From Phialocephala subalpina (Eukaryota; Ascomycota; Leotiomycetes; Helotiales; Mollisiaceae), in the NCBI GenBank assembly GCA_900073065.1, contig FJOG01000080.1, forward strand, positions 1 to 40,638: a stretch of 40,638 nucleotides of DNA, in the 5' to 3' direction. Shown piece by piece: positions 10,905 to 21,421 of this stretch. The first letter of the stretch is position 1. Every line of letters starts with the position of its first letter. The notes beneath the pieces were generated by a model. That model was not told the DNA's origin. It searched no databases and was given only the letters and a program-made list of their open reading frames with translations. A program made the position numbers and the translations under genes.

Positions 10905-12540
10905 ATAAGAAAAGTATATTAAAGGATATTCGGATTAATTAATTGATTAAGGATTACCCGTTATTAATTCGATAAGAAAATTAAACGAAAATAAAATAAA
11001 AATTTTATAAAAATAATTAAATTATCGATTTTATTAATTAATTTATATTTTAAATTTCAAATTAAAAGTTTTTAATTTGAAATTATTAAATAATATAAAA
11101 TTATTTTAATATAATTATTAATTATAAAATTTAAAATTAAAAATTTATATTTATTTAAATAATTTTATTTATTAAAAAATTATATAATTATAAAATTATA
11201 AAAAGAAATTATATTTTAATATTTTAATATTTAATAATTTTAATTTAAAATATAATATATATAATTAATAAGAAATTATTAAATTTTTAATTATAAATTA
11301 TAAATTATAAATTATTTTTAAATAAATTTATAAATTAAAATTAATAATAATAAAATCAAAATATTTAATTTATATTAATTAAATATATTTTATTTTATTT
11401 TATATTATAATATATAATTTTTTACGAATTATATTTTTTATATTTAAAATAGAAATAAATTATTAAAAATATTAATTATTATTATATTAAAATTATAAAT
11501 ATAAAATAAATTATATAAATATTAATTTTGATATTCTTATAAATAAATATATTAAATCCAATTAAAATTTATTCGAATTATATAAAAAAATATTTATATA
11601 AAAAGAAAAAGTTTTACGAATAAGAAATATTTTTAAAAATAAGCATATAAAATTAATAATATACAAATAAATTTTTTCTTATTATATTATTTATAATTAA
11701 AAATATTTATTTGATAATTTTTTTAAAAACTTTAATTAAATTTTTAAATATAATTTATTTTTAAAATATAATATAATATTAATCAAATATTAAAAACTTT
11801 ATAAAATATATATAAATTAAAATTAAATATTAATTTTTCATAATAAAAATACATATTATAAAATAATATATAAAAATTTTTTTTAATAATTTTCAAGTAT
11901 TCGCTTTTTAAATTTAAATTTTTTTTAATTATAATTTAATTAATATTTCAAATAATATTATAATTTACCAATTATTATTTAATTATATCCAAAAATAATA
12001 ATAAACTTTAAAAAGCCGGGATTTCAATTATATTAATATTCTAATATTATTTAATATTTACTAGAATATTAGAACTCGAGAAAATTTATAAAATTAAAAG
12101 TTTATAATTTTCTCGTGAAAAACGAGTATTTTACTTCGATATTTCTATATTCTAAATTTGGTAACATTAGTTTATTCGATCAAATTCATAATAAACCCCC
12201 AATAGATCACAAATTCGATTTTATGAAAGCTATCCTTAATGTTTACTAGAGCTTTCTATATATTTTAAATCAATTATATATAAAATCACCAAATTCCAAA
12301 TAGTAATCTTCGCTTTATAAAGCCTCGATATGAATTCGACTTTAATAAACACTCAAATTGCAACCTATAGACTCATAGGAAGCTATATCCCCAAATAGTA
12401 TCGAACTACTTGTGAAATCCACTATACTGTTTATCGCGGAACGTCTTCTATACGACTGCAGAAAGCAAATTCAACTTTGGACTTGTATAAATCCCGAGTA
12501 AAGTCTTCTGATAATCCGATGTACATCAACTGCTGCCGGC
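10905..12540. repeat. AT-rich, RIP-like block of about 1.6 kb
   Basis: This is near-pure A+T with no usable reading frame in any of the six frames. GC content recovers gradually from about 12000. The preceding 400 bp (tandem repeats, palindrome, GGGCCC-containing stretch) probably belongs to the same element. The composition matches heavily RIPed transposon remnants in ascomycetes; the original element is unrecognisable. Confidence 0.75.
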
Positions 12541-12787
12541 GATACATAGATATATTAAAGTCTTTAAAACAACAAAATATCGATATATAGAATCTATATC
12601 ATGGTTTCCTAATTGAGATACTTGAGTGGGAGCTAGAAGAACGAGGACAGTTTCCATCCATCTAGAGTTGAAACTCGGCGGATCGTCGCCAGACAATTTG
12701 TAACATCTCTTTGGATGTTTTCCATGGCCGCGGTGATATCTGATTCGGGATTGCAGCAATTCTTCTTCGATATTTCGGGAATCGCTA

Positions 12788-12803
12788 CGGGTACATGTAC
12801 CCG
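12788..12803. promoter_or_regulatory. CGG-N10-CCG palindrome, site 1
   Basis: CGGGTACATGTACCCG is a perfect 16-bp palindrome with CGG and CCG half-sites separated by ten bases. This is the inverted-repeat layout recognised by Zn2Cys6 homodimers (Put3-type spacing). It lies 167 bp upstream of the preferred amidohydrolase start codon. A Zn2Cys6 gene lies next door at 14894. Confidence 0.65.
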
Positions 12804-12825
12804 CAGACATACGGCACCCCTCATG

Positions 12826-12841
12826 CGGGTACATGTACCCG
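12826..12841. promoter_or_regulatory. CGG-N10-CCG palindrome, site 2
   Basis: This is an exact second copy of the 16-bp palindrome at 12788-12803, starting 38 bp downstream of it. The flanks differ (tcatg before, tgaga after), so the copies match only in the palindrome and an adjoining base. That suggests selected sites rather than a duplicated segment. It ends 129 bp before the preferred start codon and 34 bp before a TATA-like box. Confidence 0.65.
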
Positions 12842-12874
12842 TGAGAAGAGTAGGGGAAGGATTTAGTATTTTCT

Positions 12875-12880
12875 TATAAA
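12875..12880 (+). promoter_or_regulatory. TATA-like box of the amidohydrolase gene
   Basis: TATAAA lies 34 bp after palindrome site 2. It is only 24 bp before the first in-frame ATG (12904) but 90 bp before the second (12970). With normal TATA-to-start-site spacing, transcription would begin near or after 12904. That favours 12970 as the translation start. Confidence 0.5.
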
Positions 12881-12969
12881 TTGAAGCGATAGAACGTAAA
12901 ATTTTGTTTTCATTCCTACTTAATTTTTCATCCCTAAGTCCTTCAAATCCATACTTCCAGTTTCGCACG

Positions 12970-14313
12970 ATGAAGCCAATGTTCGACAGCCCAATTCAAG
13001 ATCTAATCGCACCATGGAGACTAAAAGGCCCATCTCCAAACATCGTCTTCGCCCGTGCTAATGTCATTAACCCCGTTGATGGCTCGGTCCAGGAAGATGT
13101 TTCTGTTTACGTGGCCGGCGGTCACATCAAAACCATATCCAAGGCAGATGAACTCGAGAACACCGAGGGCGTGCATCATGTCGATCTGGACGGGAAGTTC
13201 CTCTGTCCCGGACTCATCGATTGTCACGTCCACCTCGTCGCGGTCCCAGGCGCCTCGGACTTAGAATCAACTGCTCATATGAGCTCAGCTATAGCAGCTC
13301 TCCGAATGCCATACCTCTGCGGTCAAATGCTCGACCGAGGATTTACAAGTGTGCGAGACTGCGGAGGAGCACAAGCTGCACTCAAACAAGCGATCGACGA
13401 AAACCTCGTTCGGGGTCCCCAGCTTTTCATCGCAGGCCACGGGCTCTCCCAGTCCGGTGGAAGTGGAGAAGAACGCTCAATCCACGATCATAAGCAGTCG
13501 TGCTGTGGAGCCGTTCTTGCTGTTGCAAGGATTTGTGATGGAGTGCCGGAGTGTATGAAAGCAGCAAGAGAAGAGTTGCGATGTGGAGCGGACTTCATAA
13601 AGATTTTCGCTGGCGGAGGAGTGACTAGCCCTACCGGATCTCTTGATAATCTCAACTTCTCAGTCGGAGAGATTGCGGCTATTGTCAATGTAGCAAAGAA
13701 TGCTGGTACCTATGTCACTGCCCATGCGTACACCCCTCAAGCTATTCGACAAGCCATCGAACTCGGAGTCCGGGGTATCGAGCATGGCAATTTCATTGAT
13801 GAGTCCACGGCCAAGTTAATGGCAGAAAAGAGCGTCTTCTTGACACCGACACTGGTTGCTTATGCTGCAGTAGAAGCTTTTCCGTTCCCAAACTTCTTAC
13901 CCCCGGCCTCGGCTGCTAAAGCCAAAGGGGTTCTCGAAGCTGGCTTACGTTCTCTGAAGATTGCATCCGAGGCAGGCGTGACACTCTGTTATGGATCCGA
14001 CCTCTTGGGACCACTGCACGATGCGCAAACCCATGAGTTCTCACTGCGGAGACGAGTTTTGACAGACTTGAAGGTTCTGCAAAGCGCTACTGTCAATGCT
14101 GCAAGAATGATGGGACAAGACAAATTGGGAGCCCTGAGGCCGGGATTCCTGGCTGACTTTATAATCTTGAACAAGAACCCTCTGGAAGATGTCACGATTC
14201 TTGACGATCCCGATAGGCATCTTTTGGCTGTTGTGAAAGGTGGACGTGTGGTTTCGAGTAGGTGGTCGAAGGTCCTGGTTGAGGAGAGCCATCATCTGCC
14301 ACAGATCGAATAG
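12970..14313 (+). CDS. metal-dependent amidohydrolase
   Basis: Single-exon gene, 447 aa from the ATG at 12970. An in-frame ATG at 12904 would add 22 residues but sits too close to the TATA box. It belongs to the amidohydrolase superfamily, imidazolonepropionase/prolidase-like branch. Metal ligands are visible: HVH (residues 86 and 88, in GLIDCHVHL), the likely carboxylated Lys211 in DFIKIFAGGG, His252 in TAHAY, His272 in GIEHGN and Asp344 in CYGSD. The C-terminal sheet strand LRPGFLADFIILNKNPLED is typical. These enzymes hydrolyse amide, carbamate or lactam bonds with one or two metals in a TIM barrel. Fungal relatives include peptide- and mycotoxin-hydrolysing enzymes, but the substrate cannot be assigned. 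No signal peptide is seen, so it is probably cytosolic. The two upstream CGG-N10-CCG sites suggest control by the neighbouring Zn2Cys6 protein. Confidence 0.9.
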   Translation: MKPMFDSPIQDLIAPWRLKGPSPNIVFARANVINPVDGSVQEDVSVYVAGGHIKTISKADELENTEGVHHVDLDGKFLCPGLIDCHVHLVAVPGASDLESTAHMSSAIAALRMPYLCGQMLDRGFTSVRDCGGAQAALKQAIDENLVRGPQLFIAGHGLSQSGGSGEERSIHDHKQSCCGAVLAVARICDGVPECMKAAREELRCGADFIKIFAGGGVTSPTGSLDNLNFSVGEIAAIVNVAKNAGTYVTAHAYTPQAIRQAIELGVRGIEHGNFIDESTAKLMAEKSVFLTPTLVAYAAVEAFPFPNFLPPASAAKAKGVLEAGLRSLKIASEAGVTLCYGSDLLGPLHDAQTHEFSLRRRVLTDLKVLQSATVNAARMMGQDKLGALRPGFLADFIILNKNPLEDVTILDDPDRHLLAVVKGGRVVSSRWSKVLVEESHHLPQIE

Positions 14314-14893
14314 AATGGAAGAGACAAATTGTAATTACACAATCTGATTCGAGGTTAATACTTTCGAACACTTTATGATCAGTACCGTCTAGTATGCAGA
14401 CTAGCGGCGCACAACTTAAGCAATTACCTAGGAATGCGATGAAGGAACCAATCACGGATGTGGAAACACCTGGACCAGAGCGAGTTTCCCGCAGATGATA
14501 GGGGAGTTTGTAGCTTTGGCATAGCTAGGCCTAAGCTTGCGAACACATTCTCTGTGTTGCATTCTACTATTCGGTACAAATTGATGGACGTAGCAGATGA
14601 TGATTGTAAGCCGAGGGAGTACCTATGTAGGGTGGGGGTGCTAGCGGCGGGTACAAGTACCCGCTAGTAACATCACGTGAACCTCGAACCTCCCATTTCG
14701 TCTTCTGCTCCTTTTCGTGTATCCGGCAAGCATTTTTGCTTTATATTGCCTGGAAAACCAATGCAATGAAAGGATGTCTTGAAGATCGCGTATCATTTCC
14801 AAAGCTACCGTGCGATTATTGATGTTTTGATGCACATGACCAACCGACCCCAAGCTACCTACGAACGTCAAGGCCGTCGACAGCAAGTCATCT
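14314..14893. other. intergenic region between amidohydrolase and regulator
   Basis: This is the upstream region of the Zn2Cys6 gene. It contains palindrome site 3 (14648-14663) and, 10 bp further on, TCACGTGA (14673-14680). No coding frame with recognisable content was seen. Confidence 0.5.
14648..14663. promoter_or_regulatory. CGG-N10-CCG palindrome, site 3
   Basis: CGGGTACAAGTACCCG differs from sites 1 and 2 by a single central base (A for T) and keeps both half-sites and the N10 spacing. The symmetry extends outward by a G/C pair on each side. It lies 231 bp upstream of the Zn2Cys6 gene's start codon, which suggests autoregulation. An E-box-like TCACGTGA follows at 14673-14680. Confidence 0.6.
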
Positions 14894-17223
14894 ATGTCTT
14901 CCCACAGAAGCATCCGAAATCGCCCAAAGGTTCCATTGAATCTCAGGAAACGCACTCCCCAAGCTTGTATACAATGTCGCTCTGCCAAAAGACGATGCAG
15001 CTCCTATAGGGGAGACACATGTGCGGGGTGTCTTCGAAGGGGTCAGAAGTGCGAATTTGGGAAGCTTGAAGCGACTACAGCACCCCAAACTCCACCACTT
15101 GAGATTCATAGGTGAGATTTGGTTGGATGAGACCACCAAGAGAGGCATGATGTTGACATCGAGCACCAGGCCTGAGATCGCCTCCTTGTCCGAAAACGTT
15201 GTAGACGGTGGGAGGCGCACCGAGCACAACAATGGTTTGTTGACATCTACGTGTTCGAGGAATATCTAACGTTGTGGAGGTCCTGCAAGCCAGATTATAG
15301 ATGCAAGCTTTCTAGACATTGCCTCCAACGCAGTGTCTGGAGTCGATGTGGCCGCTGATCCTCGCAGCGACATATCCCCCAATTCACCACCTTTCCATCA
15401 AAACCTAGTAAGGACTCCTAATTCAACACCAGCCTTAAAATATACTGATGGGAAACAGCCATCTAGTGATTTTTGTAGTACTTCAGACTTGGAAGATTTC
15501 ATTCTGAAGCAAGTGATCAGTCGATTTCCTTCGATAGAGGTCGCCAATCCACTGTTTGAAACTTTTCATCAACATTGCGAGACCAACTACTTTTATTTCG
15601 ACAGTGAGTGGTTCAAGGACTTGGTCAAAAGCTTCTACGCAACTCCTCCAGCGTCTGAAGCGCGAGTTGGCTGCGACATCGTGTGCCTAATGCTTGTGGT
15701 GTTAGCTGGTGCCAGCCAATTCGCGCACTTGAATCAAATGCAAGATTCCTCGTTTTCAGATGCCATGACAGACGAGACTCCAGGACACGTGTTTTATCGA
15801 CTCGCGCATATTATCATGCCCAGAGCTATCGCGATGGGTAGTCTTGCAAGTATCCAAGCGTGCCTCATTGCGGGAATATACTTACTGCCATCTGATGAAC
15901 GGAACACGGCATATGTCTATCTTGGAACTGCTTTGCGTATGGCGATTGCCAGTCGCATGCATCGGAATACTACAGAAGGTCGCTCACCACGCCTCCTGGA
16001 AATTCGAAACCGTGTTTTCTGGACTATATACTTGAATGAGAGGTATGAACTGCTTATGAAGATTACAGTAACCCTTGAGAACTGAGATCGTGGATTGATT
16101 CATGATGCAGGGAAGTGAGCATGTTTTTGGGACGACCCACGAGCATATCCATCATTGATATTGACATACCATTTCCGCAATTTCGTGCCGATGTCGATGA
16201 TCAAAACGAACCTGAGAAGCTACAAAGAAACATTGCCCTTTTACATCTTATCAAAGTTTGCAACCGAGTTTCCGTGTTAACGTAAGCCCTTGGACGTCCT
16301 AAAGTCGGGGATACGGAAGACTACTAATACCTGACAGTACCCGTGAAGCTCGTGCCTTACATTTTGAAGAGCTTCAAGCCTCCCTCTTCGCATGGAGTCA
16401 GACATATTCCCCGGAAATTCCATCTAGTGGCACCCATGGTTTCCGGCCTGCAGTCCATTTAGCACTATTTTTCAACCTAGCATTCATTTATCTAGGACAG
16501 CACGAGCTCACAAACCTGGTGCGGAGATATGTACAAAATCCACAAGCGGAAACGACATCGGGAACGGCAAAAGTTTCTCAAGAAATGTCAACAGTGTGCA
16601 TTAATGCGGCTACGCGAATAATCGATCTCATTGAGTCTCTGCGCCTTCGTGGCCAACTTGCACTGTTCTCGATCGTCGATATTCACAGCTGCAGTTCGGC
16701 TGTCACGGTGTTGATTCTCAGTTCCGTGACGTGTCCTTCGCCGGAGACTAGACACAAGGTCGAGATCGCTCTCCGTTGTCTCAGACATATAGCAGCCGGC
16801 TCAAGGAGTGCTAGGAATGGTCTTAGACTCATCGAGAAATTTCAAAGTCTCGTCAACAGAATCACTGCTCGTCTTTGCCCTAGAAAGATACTGAAAGCAG
16901 ACACCAACTCTAGCTCTGAATATGACCATGCGGGTGCTGCATCAGCTTCTGAGACTGGTTTCCAAAATGCTCCCGATCATTCGTTCTCGAAGGGCCTAGA
17001 TGGGGAGGAGTTACATGCTATCACTGATACCATTCATACTTATGACTTACAAGAACCAACCTCTGAGTGGCCAGACAGTGATGCAGAGGGGGCTCCTCAG
17101 ACATCTTTCGACTACGACTTCCCAGGTTCAGACTTCTTACTGTCCATCGAGCAATACGGCTATGAAGATCTGACTATGTACGGCTTCTCTAACATCACCT
17201 CCAGTATGGACTACGAAGTCTGA
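14894..17223 (+). CDS. Zn2Cys6 transcription factor with fungal-specific TF domain
   Basis: Four exons: 14894-15111, 15290-16042, 16111-16281 and 16338-17223, about 675 aa. The phases fit, although the 178-nt first intron is the least certain. The binuclear zinc cluster has Cys at residues 25, 28, 35, 43, 46 and 53 (CX2CX6C-X7-CX2CX6C), preceded by a basic stretch. The middle-homology domain of fungal regulators follows, including RVFWTIYLNER joined across an intron to EVSMFLGRPTSI. The C-terminus is acidic and aromatic (DYDFPGSDFLLSIEQYGYEDL), a plausible activation region. Such proteins bind CGG triplets as dimers, and three CGG-N10-CCG palindromes lie upstream of this gene and of the adjacent amidohydrolase. 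A pathway-specific, self-regulated activator is the natural reading, but direct binding is not shown. Confidence 0.88.
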
Positions 17224-18811
17224 GCCGCGGGATGTTCCGGAGGCCATGTATGGCAAGGCCTTCGACACTGTGTCACCTCTCTAGACCTCTTTCCTTGCCT
17301 TGGAATCTGAATCAATCTAAGGTTCATGACCCTCGAGGAGGACCGTCTGAGTAAACAATACCCCAAGATCACTCGAAAATTGTTTGAAACTGGATCTAGG
17401 TCGTCCGAATGGAACAACCCGTTGTTTTCATAGACATGTTGCAATGGTATGACTCAACTACTCCTAGTGGGCTCTTTCGTGGGATTCTCTGAGAACTTAA
17501 CAGTGCTCCTTCCTAATGACTAGTGATGAGAAGCAAGATTGTGCATGGTGGCTTGGAAAGGTACATGTTCTAAGGATAGTACTCCTAGGAAGAAGCTCTA
17601 GCTTGAAGGGCCGAGAAGCTTAGGGAAGGCACGCTTATTTACAGCTTCCTGTTTTGTCACACCAATCACTCTGTCTCAGCCTCACCTTAATAGCATCCCG
17701 CTGCATGATCGGGCGAGTGCGAAATGCTGTGTAACCCCCATGCTGTCGAAAGACATATTTCTTACTGTGTTGCAGCATTCACCTGCCAAAACCAGTCACC
17801 ACCGCTGGATTGTACAACCTGCACCTGATGCGAGATCGCTGTGTACCAAATTTTGAAGCCCGCAGGTAGCAAATTTTCTGTCAGGGGCGGGCCCCTCTCA
17901 CCTTCTTCTTCTTCCTTTGGATAAGATCTTCCGTCCGTACTAGTATTTCAGCTGTTCCTCGTTGTTTGCGCCGAAGTACCGGGAAACATCCAGGGCCTCA
18001 GATTCGGACAGAAGGAGTGGAGAGTATATTTGACAGCAAGGGATCATGCTGAAAAACTGGGCTTTCTACAAAGATTAGATCAAAAATTTGTATATCACGC
18101 AGGGATATGCCCTAGGAAAGGTCCGAGATATAATGACTAGAGAGCACGGCTTCACAGCATCGTGAGCATATACTCAACTGCCCTGTATTCTGTTCTAATG
18201 CTGGCTGTATTGGAGAGCCCGGTCATACAAGATGAAATTGGACGGCTGCTTGCATCAACGAGATCAAATTAATCACGTTCAGCCCAATGTCAACACTGCT
18301 TCCCCCTGCAAAGTTCACCTGCGGACCCTTTTCTCCGCCTTGATACCGCACGAAGACTTCCCAACATTGGCTGTCCCAGTTCATCGAGACCCTGCAACAC
18401 CGAAATATCGAACATTGTTCGTAACCTTGACTGGCGTTCGTTGGAAAAGGAGGAGTCTTGCTAAGTTCAGCATACAATACATACACTACAGAGGGATGTG
18501 CCCAATGTTCTACAAGTTGTATTTTATTGTGTAATACGGCAATTATTTCTGCCTTTCACCTGTTGTCTTTCCGATATCAACGCCTTCATTTATTTTATGA
18601 CGTTTTACTATGTATCTGATTTCGTGCTTTGAATGCCGCTTCCTTCGACCCTGCGTGCTCCCGCGTTGGGACTGGCCGAGAGTTCAGCAAGAGGGAGCCT
18701 AGTCGACCCGGGGCTAGATCATTTCAGCGCGTGCGTGTGATCATAACTGCTAGGGCCGGGAGGGGATCCTTTTCCAACCCCGTAAGAGTCGGGTATTGTT
18801 TCCACGTCTGT
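17224..18811. other. intergenic, no convincing gene
   Basis: About 1.6 kb downstream of the regulator. A minus-strand open frame of 87 codons at 18223-18486 overlaps a plus-strand frame of 100 codons at 18232-18534; neither matches a family I know. Nothing repetitive or RNA-like was seen. Confidence 0.45.
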
Positions 18812-19704
18812 CTATATATAGATCTTGTAAATGCTTCCCCAGATATGGTCGTTATGTGGGATCTCGTCCATTGCATCTTCAATGCCTTTTATCAGGCGGA
18901 GGAAGGCTGAACCTTGAGCTTCAAAGTCCGGTTCATAATCTGTCCATGTCAGATTCATCTTCTTGGCAAAGTCCACAAGGCAAGACTCAATCTGTCTTGC
19001 CAGAGGCGGGAATTGAACCACGGGAATCCGATCAAAGCAATTATGAGCATATATATGCCCGGGAGCTTGGCGGAGGCAGGTACCAAGGGCTTACTTAGGG
19101 TTGGCCATCGATGGTTGTACCAGGCGCAGATGAAAGCCAAGCTTGCGCCAGCACCTCATCACGCTTTGTATCGCACATTATTGCGGCGACGTGGCGTAAG
19201 ACTAACGAGGCATCTGAACACGACTTCAAAATATTCTTTTTGGACAAAGGTTCTTCAATCTGGGCCTTGGAAGAGAAACTGTAATGCATGCCGGCAAGTA
19301 CAAGCTCCAGCCATGTCAAGATTTGAGTAAGACGCTCAGTAACGAATGCTTCATCAGAGGGATCACGCCCAGTCTCCTATATGAATACAGATTCACATGA
19401 TAAATGAGCCAAACTTACCGTCGAACAGAACCTTGGCTCGAGCCTTGCACCTTTCCCGAAGGGCTGCCATCCACGGCTTCTCTTTCCACGTCCCCCACAA
19501 ACGCCCACAAGCTTGGGCAAACTCTAGAATTTGTAAGTGGCGGAAATAGCTCTCGACACAATCGAGATTAAAAAAAGGAACAGCAAAGAAGCTAAACTCT
19601 CTTCCACTGAGCTCAAGACTTTTGGTATTCCCGACCGTCGCGAAGCACTCGAGCTCGATCTCAAACTCTCTCAAACAATCATGAGAGACAGAAACACCCC
19701 GCAA
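18812..19704 (-). pseudogene. possible degraded minus-strand gene
   Basis: Three minus-strand stretches look protein-like: 19704-19393 (ends near ARAKVLFDG, before a perfect GTAAGT donor at 19417-19412), about 19370-19095 (TWLELVLAGMHYSF) and 19021-18812 (ESCLVDFAKKMNLTW). They cannot be joined. The donor after the first leaves phase 1 while the next frame needs phase 0, and the second runs into a TAA just before a GTAAGC donor. The simplest view is a decayed gene, or chance open frames antisense to the pseudokinase gene, whose 5' end overlaps the first stretch. No family was recognised. Confidence 0.3.
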
Positions 19705-20883
19705 AGCACCAAAGACTCAGTTGCAGCTGCATTTAAGCGATTGTCCGATCAGCCGGAAAAGATTTCCCCACAAATCGATCTTATAATTCAGTATGGACAG
19801 GAATCATAGAAACACCCAAGGAAGAAGAGTACTGCAATTAAAGACCTGAGTGCAATGGCTACGACATTCACTGAAGCCGGCGCCAATTTCCATCAGAAGG
19901 TTATGGGTTTTCGAGCAGTTTCAGAGAGCAAATCGAATCTCTTGCTTGCCGATCAAGGTCTCACATTTGTTGGAAAAGTACCAGAAATCATGGAGCTTGC
20001 TGCAGACGGGATATTTTACATTGCTAAAGTATCAGTAGCCATGTTTGGGAAGCCGGCTGAGGTTAAGGACGCGCTCTTCGAAAGCAGGCCAACGTCCGAG
20101 CATGTAACTGAGGCCGAGTCGCGATCACTGTCCTCGCAACTGCAAGCAGCTCTTCCAGGTTGGAACACACCTCGATTGATCGGATACCGTGATAATCACG
20201 ATCTCGTCTTTGAACGACTGGATCTAGAAAAGCAAATCAAGACTCTTGCACAGATCTATGCGGACAATATGATTGAACCATCTCTCAACATCCGTGTTCG
20301 TCTTTGTAACCAGCTAGCTACTAGTGTGTTACAGACTCATACCTTGGGACTGGTACACAAAAACATCAGACCCGAGAACATCTTAATGACATGGACTTCT
20401 TCCAATGTCGGGGTCATAACGCGAGCTTCACTATTTCCATCGGGGTGGCAGCACGCTCGATCGATGCCTGGATGATACAGCAACCAAGATGATTGGAGAG
20501 TCCATAGCCCAGAAGGCCATCTATCAACATCCTCAAAGACAGGCAAGAGACGGAAAGCCAGCCAAACATGTCTACGGTATTGGTCATGATATTTACAGTC
20601 TTGGTGTATGTATGTTGGAGCTGCTCGGCTGGCAGCCCGTCATCAGCAGCGATCAAAACGGAGATAAGCTCTCAGATGCTTACCGCCAAACCTTCAAGAA
20701 TCTTGGATTCGATAAGAATCTGTCAGGGGAGCACGAGAGGCTCTCTGAGGCAGACCTCTTGACAGCATATGCGAAGGAAGTGCAGGAGACCCTTGTGGCG
20801 ATGTCAAGATATGTCATCGGTCAGATAGCTGGAGACAGATTAGCGGAATTGGCCAACTGGTTAATAGTACTCTGTATTGTTAT
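19537..20883 (+). pseudogene. broken pseudokinase-like gene
   Basis: The frame is coherent over about 450 codons but has two lesions: an in-frame TAG at 19807-19809, and a 1-nt frame change near 20460-20475. The C-lobe continues after the frame change (KAIYQHPQRQ, then GHDIYSLGVCMLELLGW, the F-helix Asp region). The catalytic loop reads VHKNIRPENIL, at 20353-20385, with Asn in place of the catalytic Asp. No DFG is visible, so it would be a pseudokinase even if intact. Kinase-like domains with HKN-type loops are common in fungal proteins linked to non-self recognition genes; the class is inferred. The 5' end is unclear because no ATG opens the frame and a GTAAGT at 19533 hints at an upstream exon. 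A hAT-like element is inserted at the 3' end. Confidence 0.65.
20876..20883. repeat. left 8-bp target-site duplication
   Basis: ATTGTTAT directly abuts the left terminal inverted repeat of the element at 20884-21421. An identical octamer follows the right end. Confidence 0.75.
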
Positions 20884-21421
20884 TAGGGTTCTAAATCCTT
20901 ACGCGTTGTAAATTTAGAATAACTTTTGAAGCTCTAAGTTAAGTAATTTTTGATTCTATTCTAATTTTTTAGAAAGTGGGTCCACATAATAAAGCAGTCT
21001 AAAAACGGAAAAAGCATTCAAAACACTCTAAACAGAGGCCAATTTACTAGGCAATTGGAATGTCCCCCATGTCTACGTCGTTATCCTCCTCTAGCTCGAT
21101 ATCCTCTTTATTCTAGACCTCCTCCTCCTCCTCATCTTCTCCTGCCCCTTCTTCTTCCATCTCAGTCAAAAGCTTCTCTAATTCCACTTTCTCTTTTTCT
21201 GTACCCTCCCCCCGCGCGCGAATGCAAACGTAGGGAGCTGATAAAGTGATTATGGTGAGTAGAGTGGAAGAGCTTAAAGAATTTTCACTGTGTGGAAGCC
21301 TTGTAACTGAGGCAATAAGTCATGTGACCCATTTAAATTATGATAATTTTTGATTCTCTAAACCGTCTAATTTTCCAATTAGGGCTAATTTTTAAAGATT
21401 ACAGATAATTTTAGAACCCTA
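20884..21421. mobile_element. non-autonomous hAT-like element, 538 bp
   Basis: The left end TAGGGTTCTAAA and the right end TTTAGAACCCTA are perfect 12-bp terminal inverted repeats. They are flanked by identical 8-bp duplications (ATTGTTAT), the target length typical of hAT transposons. The motif TAATTTTTGATTCT occurs near both ends. The interior holds a minus-strand relic coding for an acidic tail (LEKLLTEMEEEGAGEDEEEE, one stop, then more Glu/Asp). It may be the end of a lost transposase, or chance low complexity. No intact transposase fits in this length, so movement would need help from a full copy elsewhere. The perfect duplications suggest insertion was recent relative to the AT-rich blocks. 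Confidence 0.75.

Noticed and set aside
12904..12969. Upstream in-frame ATG giving a 469-aa amidohydrolase
   Set aside because: It lies only 24 bp after the TATA-like box, so it would be at or before the transcription start. The 22 extra residues have no targeting or domain features that demand them.
18223..18486. 87-codon minus-strand frame as a small Cys-containing protein
   Set aside because: There is no signal peptide and Cys spacing is irregular. A competing plus-strand frame overlaps it, and nothing supports expression.
18995..19060. Possible minus-strand tRNA (GGTTCAATTCCCGCC resembles a T-arm / B box)
   Set aside because: The T-stem does not pair, no matching acceptor strand lies 70-75 nt away, and no anticodon arm can be drawn. 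At most it is a chance or decayed B-box-like word.
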